Assembly (NCBI GenBank): GCA_964020085.1
Contig: OZ026595.1
Location: 1,217,001 to 1,281,000, forward strand
Length of the DNA stretch: 64,000 nucleotides
DNA from: Micromussa lordhowensis
Lineage: Eukaryota > Cnidaria > Anthozoa > Scleractinia > Lobophylliidae
Direction: 5' to 3'
Below are positions 32,183 through 41,272 of the stretch, piece by piece. A program made the position numbers and the translations under genes. The first letter of the stretch is position 1. The number at the start of each line of letters is the position of its first letter. Below the pieces are notes generated by a model, which saw only the letters and a program-made list of their open reading frames with translations, was not told the DNA's origin and did not search any database.

Positions 32183-32842
32183 ATGGTTGTTCTAACAATT
32201 GTGATGCAAAAGAATGGAGATACTGTCTACTTTGACGAGCCGATCTCCCAAGCTCATTTCATGAAACTGATCTCGTGCAGTTTATACAACAGCTGGCATA
32301 CTTTGAAAAGAGAAGGTAGTGCAGTGTTGGGTGATGAAAAAAAGGATCCTTCTGTTTCTATTTCAAAAATACCTCCAGGGCATTACAATTTGGAAGGTAT
32401 GGCAAAAGTAATAGACGGCCTGTTCGATAAGTATAAATATAAACAATTAGAAACAGAAATAAACACACCTGTGGCCATTCTTGACAAAAAAAATTTGGGG
32501 GCGAAAAAATAACCCTTGATCGTGACTTGGCCAATTTATTAGGTATTAATCGGGTGCTAGACCTTACAACACACGTAAAAAATCTCAGATATCCAACAAC
32601 ATACTTCATTCATTGCAATCTTATCGACAAAAACCAAAACTTTTTGAACAACAAAAAATCGATGTTTTGGCTAAACTCGATTTAAAAGGCAAGCCTTATG
32701 ATTTTTCACTAAACATGAGCCTTTTCGCGAATGTTCTACAGTTTCACATGTTCAAAGCATCACAGTAAGTGTCAGGGACCAAGATGCCGAGCTGTTCGAT
32801 TTCAACGGCTTTCCTCTCGAATTCGTTTTGGAAATAAAATAA
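32183..32842 (+). pseudogene. Candidate penton-like minor capsid protein, frame-broken
   Basis: Starts at ATG 32183. The first frame runs to 32512 and contains VYFDEPISQAHFMKLISCSL and KIPPGHYNLEGMAKVI. The frame breaks near 32490-32505, in A and G runs, then near 32660 in an A run, and again before 32760. The last frame ends SVRDQDAELFDFNGFPLEFV at TAA 32840-32842. The ending pattern (charged turn, then DFNG and alternating hydrophobic strands) is like the jelly-roll ends of minor capsid proteins in Polinton-like viruses. I infer that role with modest confidence. It is followed 15 bases later by the next gene on the same strand. Confidence 0.5.
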
Positions 32843-32857
32843 ATTTCTATTTATACA

Positions 32858-33493
32858 ATGTCTTCCGCGAAAGTTCTGCAGCCATCCGCGCCTCCTGAAA
32901 ACATATACCCCGAAATTCGGCCTCCTGATCCTGACTTCAGGATGCAAAAAGTTAATGAAATTTCTACCGATCTGAACAAAGAAGTTGACCACTATCGGGC
33001 TGTTGCACAAAAATATAAACGTGCCAAGAAGGTTTTCAACTGGAGTGCGGCCGGCTCGAGCGTTCTTTCGGCCGCTTTTTCAAGTGCGAGTTTTGGTTCT
33101 GCTCTTTCTTTTGTCGGCCTACCGGCCACATTACCTCTTGGCGTCGTTGGTGGGTGTTTCGCTCTCGCTTCTTCAGGGCTCATCATCGCCTGCAAAAAGT
33201 TTGATTCGAAGATAAAAAAACATAGAGAGATTGTCACGCATGCAATTGCGAAACACGACACGATTGATCGGCTGCTTTCCAAAGCCCTGACTGACAATCA
33301 AATATCAGACCGCGAATTTCAGTTGATTATGGCTGAATTTTCGCAGTACAACTTGCTGAAAGAGTTTGTTCGGGCAAAACTCACGCGGCATTCGTCTCGA
33401 CCTGACATTGATAAGATAAAAAAATATGTCCGCAGCGAAATGGAAGCAGATTTCAAAAAAAAACTAGCCGCTCTAGCCGACGGTTCGAATTAA
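32858..33493 (+). CDS. Viral protein with Gly/Ala-rich membrane hairpin, 211 aa
   Basis: ATG at 32858 after TTTATACA. Residues 1-35 are Pro-rich (SAPPENIYPEIRPPDPDF). Residues 60-110 form a long hydrophobic small-residue stretch (SSVLSAAFSSASFGSALSFV, LPLGVVGGCFALASSGLIIA), likely two membrane passes. The rest is helical and charged, ending in basic segments. Intact. A Pro-rich N-terminus followed by a hairpin could be membrane-penetrating or scaffolding. I recall near relatives in cnidarian repeats. No enzymatic motif. Confidence 0.6.
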   Translation: MSSAKVLQPSAPPENIYPEIRPPDPDFRMQKVNEISTDLNKEVDHYRAVAQKYKRAKKVFNWSAAGSSVLSAAFSSASFGSALSFVGLPATLPLGVVGGCFALASSGLIIACKKFDSKIKKHREIVTHAIAKHDTIDRLLSKALTDNQISDREFQLIMAEFSQYNLLKEFVRAKLTRHSSRPDIDKIKKYVRSEMEADFKKKLAALADGSN

Positions 33494-33534
33494 AATTTGA
33501 AAAATTTCATTCCGGCTTTCATTTAAGCGTGTCT

Positions 33535-33602
33535 CGTCACGCGTGATACGTCACGTTGCGTCACGCGTGATACGTCACGTTGCGTGACTCGTCACGCGTG
33601 AC
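33535..33602. repeat. 24-bp iterated array of CGTCACG motifs
   Basis: CGTCACGCGTGATACGTCACGTTG occupies 33535-33558 and is repeated exactly at 33559-33582. A related CGTGACTCGTCACGCGTGAC follows at 33583-33602. Each unit contains the palindrome TCACGCGTGA and several CGTCA half-sites of the CREB/ATF type. It lies in the widest gap of the element, between 33493 and 33826. Replication-origin iterons or an enhancer are both reasonable. Confidence 0.75.
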
Positions 33603-33825
33603 ATGTGACAAAAAAATCACATTTATAAAATGATCATATTGATTCACACAATTTGTAACGTTATCGCCGAACTTTCGTTGCCATATCAAGTCATAAACGC
33701 GATGAAAGAGGCAAAAAAAAATGAAACTGCTGTTTGAGACATTTTTTGCCGCGTCACATGTAAACAAACCTTAATTTGCATACGCTTAAAAACGTTCGTC
33801 GCTTGCTTTTGGTGCGTTGCTTGTT

Positions 33826-34083
33826 TCAACTATATAATAAAGAAATCTTTTCCCTTTCGTTCAAAATCTTACGCAACCGTTTTTCGGCGCGCATTGATAA
33901 GATGACTTCTCTGTCACCAGATTCAATAACAACCTTGTCTATATCAGTATCTTCATAAATGTCATCGGCTGAGGCAATTACTTCTTCTTCATTTTTTGAG
34001 ACAAAATAGTAGGCAATCAGCCCAGCCGAGGCCCCAACCGAAGCTGTTATTAAAAGGCACGATAGCTTTAAGATGAAACCCAT
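33826..34083 (-). CDS. Small signal-anchor membrane protein, 85 aa
   Basis: ATG at 34083, preceded by GATAT. The N-terminal 28 residues are hydrophobic (GFILKLSCLLITASVGASAG), resembling a signal peptide or signal anchor. An acidic stretch (EDTDIDKVVIESGD) and a basic end follow. Intact. Unknown role; the topology suggests a virion or host-membrane protein. Confidence 0.55.
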   Translation of the reverse strand: MGFILKLSCLLITASVGASAGLIAYYFVSKNEEEVIASADDIYEDTDIDKVVIESGDREVILSMRAEKRLRKILNEREKISLLYS

Positions 34084-34185
34084 ATATCAATACATTAAAT
34101 TCTTTCAATTGAAATGTTTTTGCCTCGCCACATGCAAACAAACTTGAATTTGCATATAGAGAAATTTTTGAATATATATATAGTG

Positions 34186-34626
34186 ATGGAGGAAATAGTG
34201 CCCTTCGATGAGGAAGAAAGAGAAATAATGATTCAGGGGATGACAGATGAAGAATACAAAAATGCCTATGGGCCAATTGAAGATGCCTTTGACGTGCAGG
34301 GAGACTGTGCGTGTGCTTATTGTGGGTCGATTTTGAAAGCAAGTTTAGTAAACAATGGCGTCGAAGAGCAAGTCAAATGGCGTGACGTGATGGAGGGGAG
34401 AGTACCCTTCGATCCTGAGGTGGTAAGAGAAATAATGTGGCAGGGAATGACAGATGAAGAATACAGAAATGCCCAAGAACCAATTGAAGATGTCTTTGAC
34501 GAGCAGGAAGACCGTTTGTGTGGTTGTTGTGGGCCGCTTTTGCAGGTAAACAATGGCGTCGAAGAGAAAGTCAAATGGGATGCCGCTATGAATAAGGGAA
34601 AAATTATTTTTATGGTTTCAATATAG
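34186..34626 (+). CDS. Internally duplicated CxxC protein, 146 aa
   Basis: I choose ATG 34186 rather than the upstream Met at 34114, because the first 24 codons look non-coding and a TATATATATAG motif ends three bases before it. The protein is two tandem copies of a ~68-residue unit. Each has VPFD, QGMTDEEY, a PIEDxFD acidic stretch, a Cys pair block (CAYCGS in copy 1, CGCCGP in copy 2) and NNGVEExVKW. The Cys pairs may bind zinc or form a redox site. Copies differ at many positions, so the duplication is not recent. No family recognised. Confidence 0.6.
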   Translation: MEEIVPFDEEEREIMIQGMTDEEYKNAYGPIEDAFDVQGDCACAYCGSILKASLVNNGVEEQVKWRDVMEGRVPFDPEVVREIMWQGMTDEEYRNAQEPIEDVFDEQEDRLCGCCGPLLQVNNGVEEKVKWDAAMNKGKIIFMVSI

Positions 34627-34639
34627 ACAAGTGGAATAT

Positions 34640-34882
34640 TTAATTACCAGAAACGTTCGATGTTTTGTCGCCGCCGTCTTTTGGTAAAAGAAAATTGGCA
34701 AGCTGCCGCGGATTCATGTTTTTCATAAATTCAAGGACCTGTTCAGGTACGGGTAGTTTTTTTGTTTCCATGTTTGGTGGACGTAAATATATCGTCGACA
34801 TGCCTCGTTCTCTTTGGCCTCTTGTAGGTTCTACTTTCCGTTGGCTTTGATTTATCAGACTTCCTCTTCTTCCTCTGCCCAT
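34640..34882 (-). CDS. Small basic viral protein, 80 aa
   Basis: ATG at 34882 gives a strongly basic N-terminus (GRGRRGSLINQSQRK). An alternative start is MSTIYLRPPN at residue 28. The C-terminal half reads VPEQVLEFMKNMNPRQLANF, a short helical domain. A DNA- or RNA-binding packaging protein is possible. It is the last recognised gene of the element, convergent with the CxxC gene, with stops 13 bases apart. Confidence 0.5.
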   Translation of the reverse strand: MGRGRRGSLINQSQRKVEPTRGQRERGMSTIYLRPPNMETKKLPVPEQVLEFMKNMNPRQLANFLLPKDGGDKTSNVSGN

Positions 34883-34944
34883 AATACAATAACTTTACAT
34901 TTCTTCAAACTAAAAAATAATTCTTGGACAAGTCCTTGTAATCT

Positions 34945-35102
34945 TACACACACATAATGAGGCGTTCTGGGACCGGGGTTCTGGGACCGGGGTTTTGAGT
35001 ACCTGACGGCGAGCTTTGCGAGCCGGCGGGTACTCAAAACCCCGGTCCCAGAACCCCGGTCCCAGAACCCCGGTCCCAGAACCCTCATTATATATGTGTG
35101 TA
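34945..35102. repeat. Long palindrome of 14-bp GGGACCGGGGTTCT repeats
   Basis: Left arm (about 34945-35003) and right arm (about 35029-35102) are inverted copies, each ending in an ACACAC/ATAATGAGG tract. The left arm holds two 14-bp repeat units and the right arm three. The loop, 35004-35028, is itself partly self-complementary (GGCGAGC...GAGCCGGC). The structure should form a strong hairpin or cruciform. It sits exactly between the virus-like element and a BEL/Pao fragment. Confidence 0.85.
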
Positions 35103-35935
35103 CCTTTATGTCGAAGGTCTCTGGGAGCATACATCAAAGATCTGATGGTCATTATGAGATGCCCCTGCCATTCAAACAAGAAACAGTTGCATTGCCTGAC
35201 AACAAGGAAGTAGGCCTTAACCGTCTCAGCAGATTGAAGAGGAGACTTAAGACTGAAAGCAAATATCGGAAAGACTACCTGGCTTTCATGAGTAACCTCA
35301 TTGAATGTGGCCATGCTGAAAGGGTCTCTACGAAGAAGTTGAAATGAAAAATGGCCAAGTCTGGTATATCCCTCACCATGGTGTTTACCATCCAAAGAAA
35401 CCAGATAAAATAAGAGTCGTCTTCGACTGTAGTGTAGAGTTCAGTGGTGAATCCCTTAACCAACACCTCCTCCAAGGCCCTGATCAAACCAATAACCTGG
35501 TTGGCGTGCTTAGTCGATTTCGTCAAGAGCCAGTTGCTGTTATGTGTGATATAGAAGGCATGTTTCATCAAGTCCACGTAAACCCAGAACACTGCAAATT
35601 TATCTTTGGTGCTACCTCCTCGACAGACTGTGCAACATTTGCACTAAAGAAAGTTGCGAGTGATTATGAAGATCAGTGCGGAGCCGAAGCTGCTGAGAAA
35701 TAACTTTTATGTTGATGACGGTTTAAGGTCAGTGTCAACACGTGAACCAGCTACAAGCTTGGTTAAGAGCACAAAGATGTTGTGCCGGAAGGGTGGATTC
35801 AACCTCCATAAGTCTGTTTCCATCCACAAGGCTGTGATAGATTCTATACTGCAAGATGGCCGTTCCAAAGTTCTTCAGAATCTGGACCTGACCAATCCAA
35901 AAACCTCTCGCCGCTACACTTTACGTCAATGTTAA
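35103..35935 (+). pseudogene. BEL/Pao reverse transcriptase fragment
   Basis: Contains MPLPFKQE, RLKRRLKTESKYRKDYLAFM, QVWYIPHHGVYHPKKPDKIR, FDCSVEFSG and VMCDIEGMFHQVHVNPEHC. A jump follows to FGATSSTDCATFALK, then a frame change and FYVDDGLRS. Compared with the copy at 14315, about 40 codons are missing after VNPEHC, and there is a stop at 35345-35347. It is a different BEL/Pao family from the 13.7-18.5 kb element, judging by sequence. No LTR or integrase was seen, so it is a relic. Confidence 0.8.
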
Positions 35936-36290
35936 CCAATAAATAAATAACTCTTACCTTTATTCTAGCCTTTACTTTAGTCCGATGCCCCTCATGATTT
36001 TTCCAAGCGACACTCTCCACGGCATATATTAAAACAAAAACCTTGCTATAAAACAATTACCAAAAAGACGAATCAACCCTTCCGTCGTTTTCTTCCACAA
36101 GTTGCAACATTGGTGTGTTTCATTCGTAATAAAAGAGCTTTGTTTCTTCGGTTCACTCTCCATCGCTTCAAATGTGACAGTAGTTTGTTTACTGAAGCTC
36201 TTGTAATGTGGACAAATAATAAAACTACCACTTGGCTTAATTCACTGTCACCTGAAGACAAAGAAAAGTGATGCAAGAGCAAACACCGGT
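35936..36290. other. No supported gene
   Basis: Only short frames without motifs. It may be 5' sequence of the following decayed repeat gene. Confidence 0.4.
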
Positions 36291-37066
36291 GCAATTCTGG
36301 CTTAGTACAAGGAAAGAAAAGAGAATTTCCAGCAACAGAAGGAGAAGTTGTTAGAGAAACAGATAGCAAAGGAGGAAGGCAAAAGGAAATTGGGACAGCA
36401 AAGACTTAATATAGTAAACGGCATTGCAAAGTTGGGGGGTCCATGAAGTCTGAAAAAGAAATGAAGGATGGTCTGATGAAGTTTGCTTCTGAAAAACAAA
36501 GACAAAAGGCACTTGTTACAAAGCTCCAGTTTCAAAAAGTGGTCCTTCAAGCAAAAGGTCTGACAAAGGAACACTTTCAGCAAGGAAAAAGTGTGGCAGG
36601 CAAATGGGTCGTTTTTTCAGCTGAGCAGCTTGCCAAACACTTACTGGAAGTTCTTGAACTCAACAGCTTTCAAGAAACTGAGCCCGAAAATGAAGGTGGA
36701 CTCACCTAGCGGAGTACAGACAATCGGGCCAAAACCTTGTCCGAAGAGAAAACCAAGCTTACAAAGAAGCTACGAGATGCCTGTCAAAAGGTCTTAATTA
36801 TTACATGTAGGAGCAAAAACAATGCTTCTGCAGTTTCGAGAAAATGCTCTTCTCTTTGTTGGAAAAAGGGTCATGCACAACTGCATTGAGGATGGTTCTG
36901 AGCGAGCGGAATGGTTTAATGCAACTGTCTTGCACCTTGCTGAAAATGTTACTGTTGGAGCAGATCCTGAATACATTATAAAATATGATATTGATGAAGA
37001 TGATGATGAATGGACAATGCCATTACTTAAAGATTTAGACAAGGGAGATTTAATTTTACTTCATTA
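36291..37066 (+). pseudogene. Decayed repeat-family gene: coiled coil plus WFNATVL domain
   Basis: A charged coiled coil in broken frames at 36310-36440 leads into MKSEKEMKDGLMKFASEKQR and KLQFQKVVLQAKGL, then a frame change. A final frame, 36822-37067, has LFVGKRVMHNCIED, AEWFNATVL and YIIKYDIDEDDDEW before PLLKDLDKGDLILL. The last part looks like a small Tudor-like beta domain. I recall this combination in repetitive uncharacterised proteins of cnidarians, probably transposon-encoded. Function unknown; at least two frame breaks. Confidence 0.45.
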
Positions 37067-37137
37067 ATATTGACTTGAACATATTTTTGGGAATTGCCTA
37101 GTTCCATAAATATCTATACCTCCTCCACGGAAGGGTT
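37035..37137 (+). repeat. Direct repeat of ~103 bp, copy 1
   Basis: Starts TTTAGACAAGG and ends CTCCACGGAAGGGTT. Copy 2 at 37311-37412 differs at about ten positions. Copy 1 contains the stop region of the preceding decayed gene, so the repeat duplicated its 3' end. Confidence 0.8.
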
Positions 37138-37310
37138 TTGTTTTTATAAGATCCCCCCACCCCTCTGGAAATGCCAATAAAACTTCATAAATTTATTTTA
37201 ATTTGTTGGTTTTCGAGACCCCCACCCCCTCCCCCAGGAATTTACAATCCCTTCTGCGTGGGGAGTATGGGTATTTTCTAGAACAAAACATACCAGCATG
37301 CTCTTAAGCT

Positions 37311-37412
37311 TTAGACAAGGGGAATTTAATTTTACTTCATTAATATTGACTTGAACATGTTTTTTGGAATTGTGTAGTTCCATAAATATCTATACCTCCT
37401 CCATGGAAGGGT
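37311..37412 (+). repeat. Direct repeat of ~103 bp, copy 2
   Basis: Begins TTAGACAAGGGGAATTTAAT and ends CCATGGAAGGGTT. It is separated from copy 1 by about 174 bases of C-rich DNA. Confidence 0.8.
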
Positions 37413-37427
37413 TAGGACAAGGGGGAT

Positions 37428-37700
37428 TTACGCAACGGTTAACAAAACAAGAGGAGAGGAAAGGGCATTGCATGACCTGACAAACAATGAGGAGGTAACA
37501 ATTGTTCCTGCCGACAAAGGGAGATCCGTAGTTGTAATGGATAAAGATGAATACCAAGAAAAAGTATCTGTTTTATTGAACGATACAAACACGTATTTGA
37601 AAATCACAGACAAAACATCAAATCCAACATCAAGCGTCAAAAATGATCTAAACAAACTTTTACTTAACATCAAAGCACGATTGATCAGTCATTTAAAGCA
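37428..37700 (+). mobile_element. Penelope-like element fragment
   Basis: The frame reads HDLTNNEEVTIVPADKGRSV, then VVMDKDEYQEKVSVLLNDT. The IVPADKGRSVVVMD block lies just before the reverse transcriptase core in Penelope-like elements. No RT catalytic motif or GIY-YIG endonuclease follows, so only the N-terminal part remains. Confidence 0.65.
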
Positions 37701-37777
37701 GGAACTTGTCTTCCATCAGCCACCCCAACAGTCCAAAGCGGAGGTCGTGTATAGTAGGTCGATATCGTTGATAGATG

Positions 37778-40700
37778 TCAAACTCAGCCAGCAGCTTTGC
37801 TTTCCCTGACTCAGAAAGCTATATGTCTACAGCCAAAACAGAGCCAACAACTTCCGAGTTCCTGGACATCTTTTCTGTAGCCTTTCAAATTAGGCACGAG
37901 ATCATGAAATGCAAAGGCATTGGCATACACCCGCTCAACATCGAAGATTTGCAGCTAGACACTGCAAAACGTATCCTTCCCCAGAGCCTTTACTGGCTTA
38001 TAAGGTGGATTGTAACTGGAGAGCCGCTCAGCGATCATATAACTGCCAGCGCCCTTAACGTCACAGATGAGCGAAAGATCCTCATGATTGGGCAAGATGT
38101 TATACACTGTGCATCGCATGCAAGAGTAAAGCTTCCCAAACAAGTTGGCCTCGCAATGTGCGTGAAGCATTTGACTGGTTCCAAGCAGCTGATAACTCTT
38201 TTGAATAGAATGGGACACTGTTCGTCATACAAAGAGATTGCACAATTGAGACTAGTTTAGCAAATGAAAGCTTGGCGTCTTAATCCCAACCAACATAAAT
38301 CCTGGTGTATTTATTCAGATGGCAGCTGATAATAACGATATAAATGAAGAGACAATAGATGGAAAGAACACAACACACGCAACAATGCTGGCAATATATC
38401 AGCGACAGTAGTATGGCCCCATGCAAGCACGGGTGGTACACGCTGACCACTCCAAAAAGAGATCACTCGATTCCACCTGACAGCTGGTCGTCATTGAAGA
38501 TGTGAATGTGGGAGGCAGACGTCCTAATCTAGCTGATTTTGTGGGAAAAGATGTCATCACCTGGTTTCAGAGCGACGGCCAGATTCTTTCCACCTGTATG
38601 GATGATGTCTGCTGGATGCTCCTTCGCCTTTCAGACCCTTTCATGTTGTGCAACCAACAGAAACCAGAAGAGCAGACCACACCAGGATGGAGTGGATTTA
38701 ACACCTTAACATATCCCAGAATACCAGTAGACTATGATCGGATACCACCCAATGATCCATGCACAAAGCAAGCAACTTTAGTACCCTCTACACGTTGATG
38801 AAACTTGCGCAGAAGATTTGTGAAGCGATGGGACAGCGTGACTCAGTTATCACCTTTGATCTACATCTCTATGCAAAAGCGAAACAGCTACAGATGAGAT
38901 ACCCAAACGAGTTTAAGAGCACTGTAATCAGAATGGGAGGTCTCCACATCGCACTTAACTACCTAGCTCTCCTCAGAAAGAAGTACGCACAATCAGGGTT
39001 GGAAGATCTGCTTATTGAATCCGGAGTTTATGCAGCTGGCACCACTTCAGTGTTGACGCTTGGCAAGTCGTACAATAGGGGGATACGTCCCCACAAGCTC
39101 AGCATGGAAGCACTATTTAAGCTTTTGTGGCAAGCTTTCCTGGAATGGCTGTCGAAGCAAGACAATGGGATGGATAACCAGACCAAGCAAGTCGTTGTCA
39201 ACAGAAGTAATGATTGCCGAACTGCTGTGAAAGACAAAGAATTCTCAAAAGATGGCTGGAGGGATTTTCTATCCTGTGTAGAGCCGCTTACGTCAATGCT
39301 AGATGCATCCAGATCTGAAGGGAGGGAAAAATCCAAAGCTTTTTGCTTCTGGGAAGACTACATCAACATGGTACTGGTTCTTCTGCAGTTCATTAAGGCT
39401 GAAGGAACTGGAAACTGGAAGCTACACCTCACCGTGATGGCCGCCATGGTTCCCCATTTCTTCGCTATGGACAGGATCAACTATGCCAGGTGGCCTCCAG
39501 TTTATCTTTCCGATATGAACAGCTAGAAACGAGCCATCTGGAAGTTTACAAAGAGTTCACCAATGGAAACCACAGTGCGAGTCACTCAAAAGAGCCCTTT
39601 GCACAAGTCTGGACAGACATGGCCCTGGAGCAGTCTATTAACCTAGATTCCAAGTCCAAAGGTGGTAATAATTGGCATGAGCACAAAAGAAGATGCGGTG
39701 GATCGATGGTTTCTGACCATCCATGATAGAGCTGCCATGACGCAGGCGGTCAAGGCAATGTATGGTTTTGAGAACTCTACATGAATCGGAACTCACAAAG
39801 ATACAGGACCTTCGAGATTGGCACGGGATGAAAAAGATGTGCAGAAACTAGTAGAATCCTGAGCAACCCTTTTCACATTCCAGATGACATTCACGATGAG
39901 AGCAAGCCGATACCTTTGAGTAATCTGGCCTCTGGTGTTGTTGCTTCCAGATGCTGATGCAGACAGGCTTATGGGAGCGACAGAGCTAGGCAGGCAGAGT
40001 ATGGAGAGCTTTATTTCATCCAGAGTGAAGAGCAATGAAACAAATTTCTGGGATCCGATCCAAAAGTTAAAGATCAAGTCATTCTGTTCAGTGGCAAAGA
40101 CAACTGTAATGAGCATGAGTCAGAAAGAGAAAATTTCATCTGTAAATGCAGATCGTGAGACCTTTGGTCGCCTTCTGGTGGCTGCGAAGCACAGAGACAT
40201 AGATCTTAAAGAGGTGCTTTCGTATGAGCTGTGCAGTGTGCCCATTGCACTACTGCACCCAGATGGGACTCTCCAAAAGACAGGTAAAAGCACCTTGATG
40301 CCTCTGTTGGAGAAGGATGTCTCGTGCCCATCGAGCCTTCCTTGTTCAGAAATCTCTACAGCATACCTTATCGATGCAATGGCCTTAATTCAAATGTTAA
40401 AATCTGCTGGAACTGTAACATTTGGAGAGCTGTCTAAGAAATATTCAGATGTTGTCATCACTTCTTTGAGTCGTAACTGCTGCACTCGAGTGGACCTGGC
40501 ATTCGATCAGTATTGTCCTGCCTCTATCAAAGCAGGCGAACGCAACAAGAGGGGTGAATCAAGCTCCCTAGAAGTGGATCCACACCTGTTCCGAAGCAGT
40601 GGACAAAGTTTATTTCCAACCCAAAGAACAAAGAAAACTTGGCCCCGTTTCTTTGTGATGTCTCAAAGTCAACACCTCCCTGAACGTTTAAGCCCCTCAC

Positions 40701-41272
40701 AGAAGGTCTTCCTCGCTGGTGGATTCATGGATGGGTCAAGAACAGTGTCTCTTACCCAAGGTTCCATAGCCATAGAGCCTAACTTATGTTCAGACCACGA
40801 AGAGGCAGATACATGACTACTGCTTCACGCTAAGCATGCTGCCTCAACACATCGACGGATTGTCATCCAATCGCCAGACACTGATGTGGCTGTGCTTTCA
40901 ATTGCACATTTTGAAGATTTGTCCTGCCAAGAGTAGTGGTTCCGAACCGGTGTCAAAGACAAGCAGAGATTCGTACCAGTCCGTGCCATTCAGCATTCCC
41001 TGGGCCAGCTTCTGTGCAAATGTCTGACCTCCTTTCATGCAGTTACTGGTTGCGACTCGACAAGCGTGTTGGCTGGAATAGGTAAGAAGAAGGCCTGGAA
41101 GGTGTTTATCAAGAAGAATCAGATACAGGGTTATCTCAGCAGACTAGGAGAAAGTTCCTCCCTACAAGAGCCTGTAAAGAAAGCCACTGAATCTTTCATC
41201 TGCTCTATTTATGCATTTGGGAAAAGCTTTGTGAATGCAGATGAGGCCCGATATTTCCTCAAGGATGTGTAA
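37778..41272 (+). pseudogene. Large decayed repeat-family gene (PIN-like C-terminal motif)
   Basis: A chain of plus-strand frames: from ATG 37778 (SNSASSFAFPDSES), through 38502-38798 and 38759-39526 (SVITFDLHLYAKAKQLQMRY, IRMGGLHIALNYLALL), 39935-40816, then 40836-41272. Near the end, SDHEEADT is followed by TGA at 40814-40816, then SPDTDVAVL-type residues, FHAVTGCDSTSVLAGIGKKK and a stop at 41270-41272. The HEEADT...DTDV...GCD acidic pattern is reminiscent of PIN/FEN-like nucleases. I infer this weakly. There are several frame changes and stops, so it is not functional. A multi-copy cnidarian family by memory, name unknown. Confidence 0.5.

Larger units (their letters stand above)
22954..34882. 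mobile_element. Integrated virus-like element (Polinton/adintovirus-like, no PolB seen)
   Basis: About 12 kb of densely packed short-spaced genes on both strands. It combines a DDE integrase, a packaging ATPase, candidate major and minor capsid proteins, a coiled-coil/membrane protein and many small proteins. This set is the core of Polinton/Maverick elements and adintoviruses, but no protein-primed DNA polymerase B, no adenovirus-type protease and no long terminal inverted repeats were seen, so the copy may be truncated or may belong to a lineage without PolB. The order is minus-strand genes 22954-29118, plus gene 29175-30579, minus gene 30576-32150, plus genes 32183-33493, then minus, plus, minus to 34882. 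Several genes are broken, mostly in or near homopolymer runs. The boundaries given are the outermost recognised genes. Confidence 0.75.

Noticed and set aside
33535..33602. Short repeats that could suggest a CRISPR array
   Set aside because: Two contiguous 24-bp units with no spacers, in a eukaryotic context.
22954..34882. DNA polymerase B or adenain-type protease
   Set aside because: I looked for D-x-SLYP, YGDTDS-like and His-Asp/Glu-Cys protease patterns in the frames and found none; only absence from this window is claimed.
34945..35102. Palindrome as terminal inverted repeat of the virus-like element
   Set aside because: Both arms lie together at one end; no matching copy was found near 22.6-22.95 kb.
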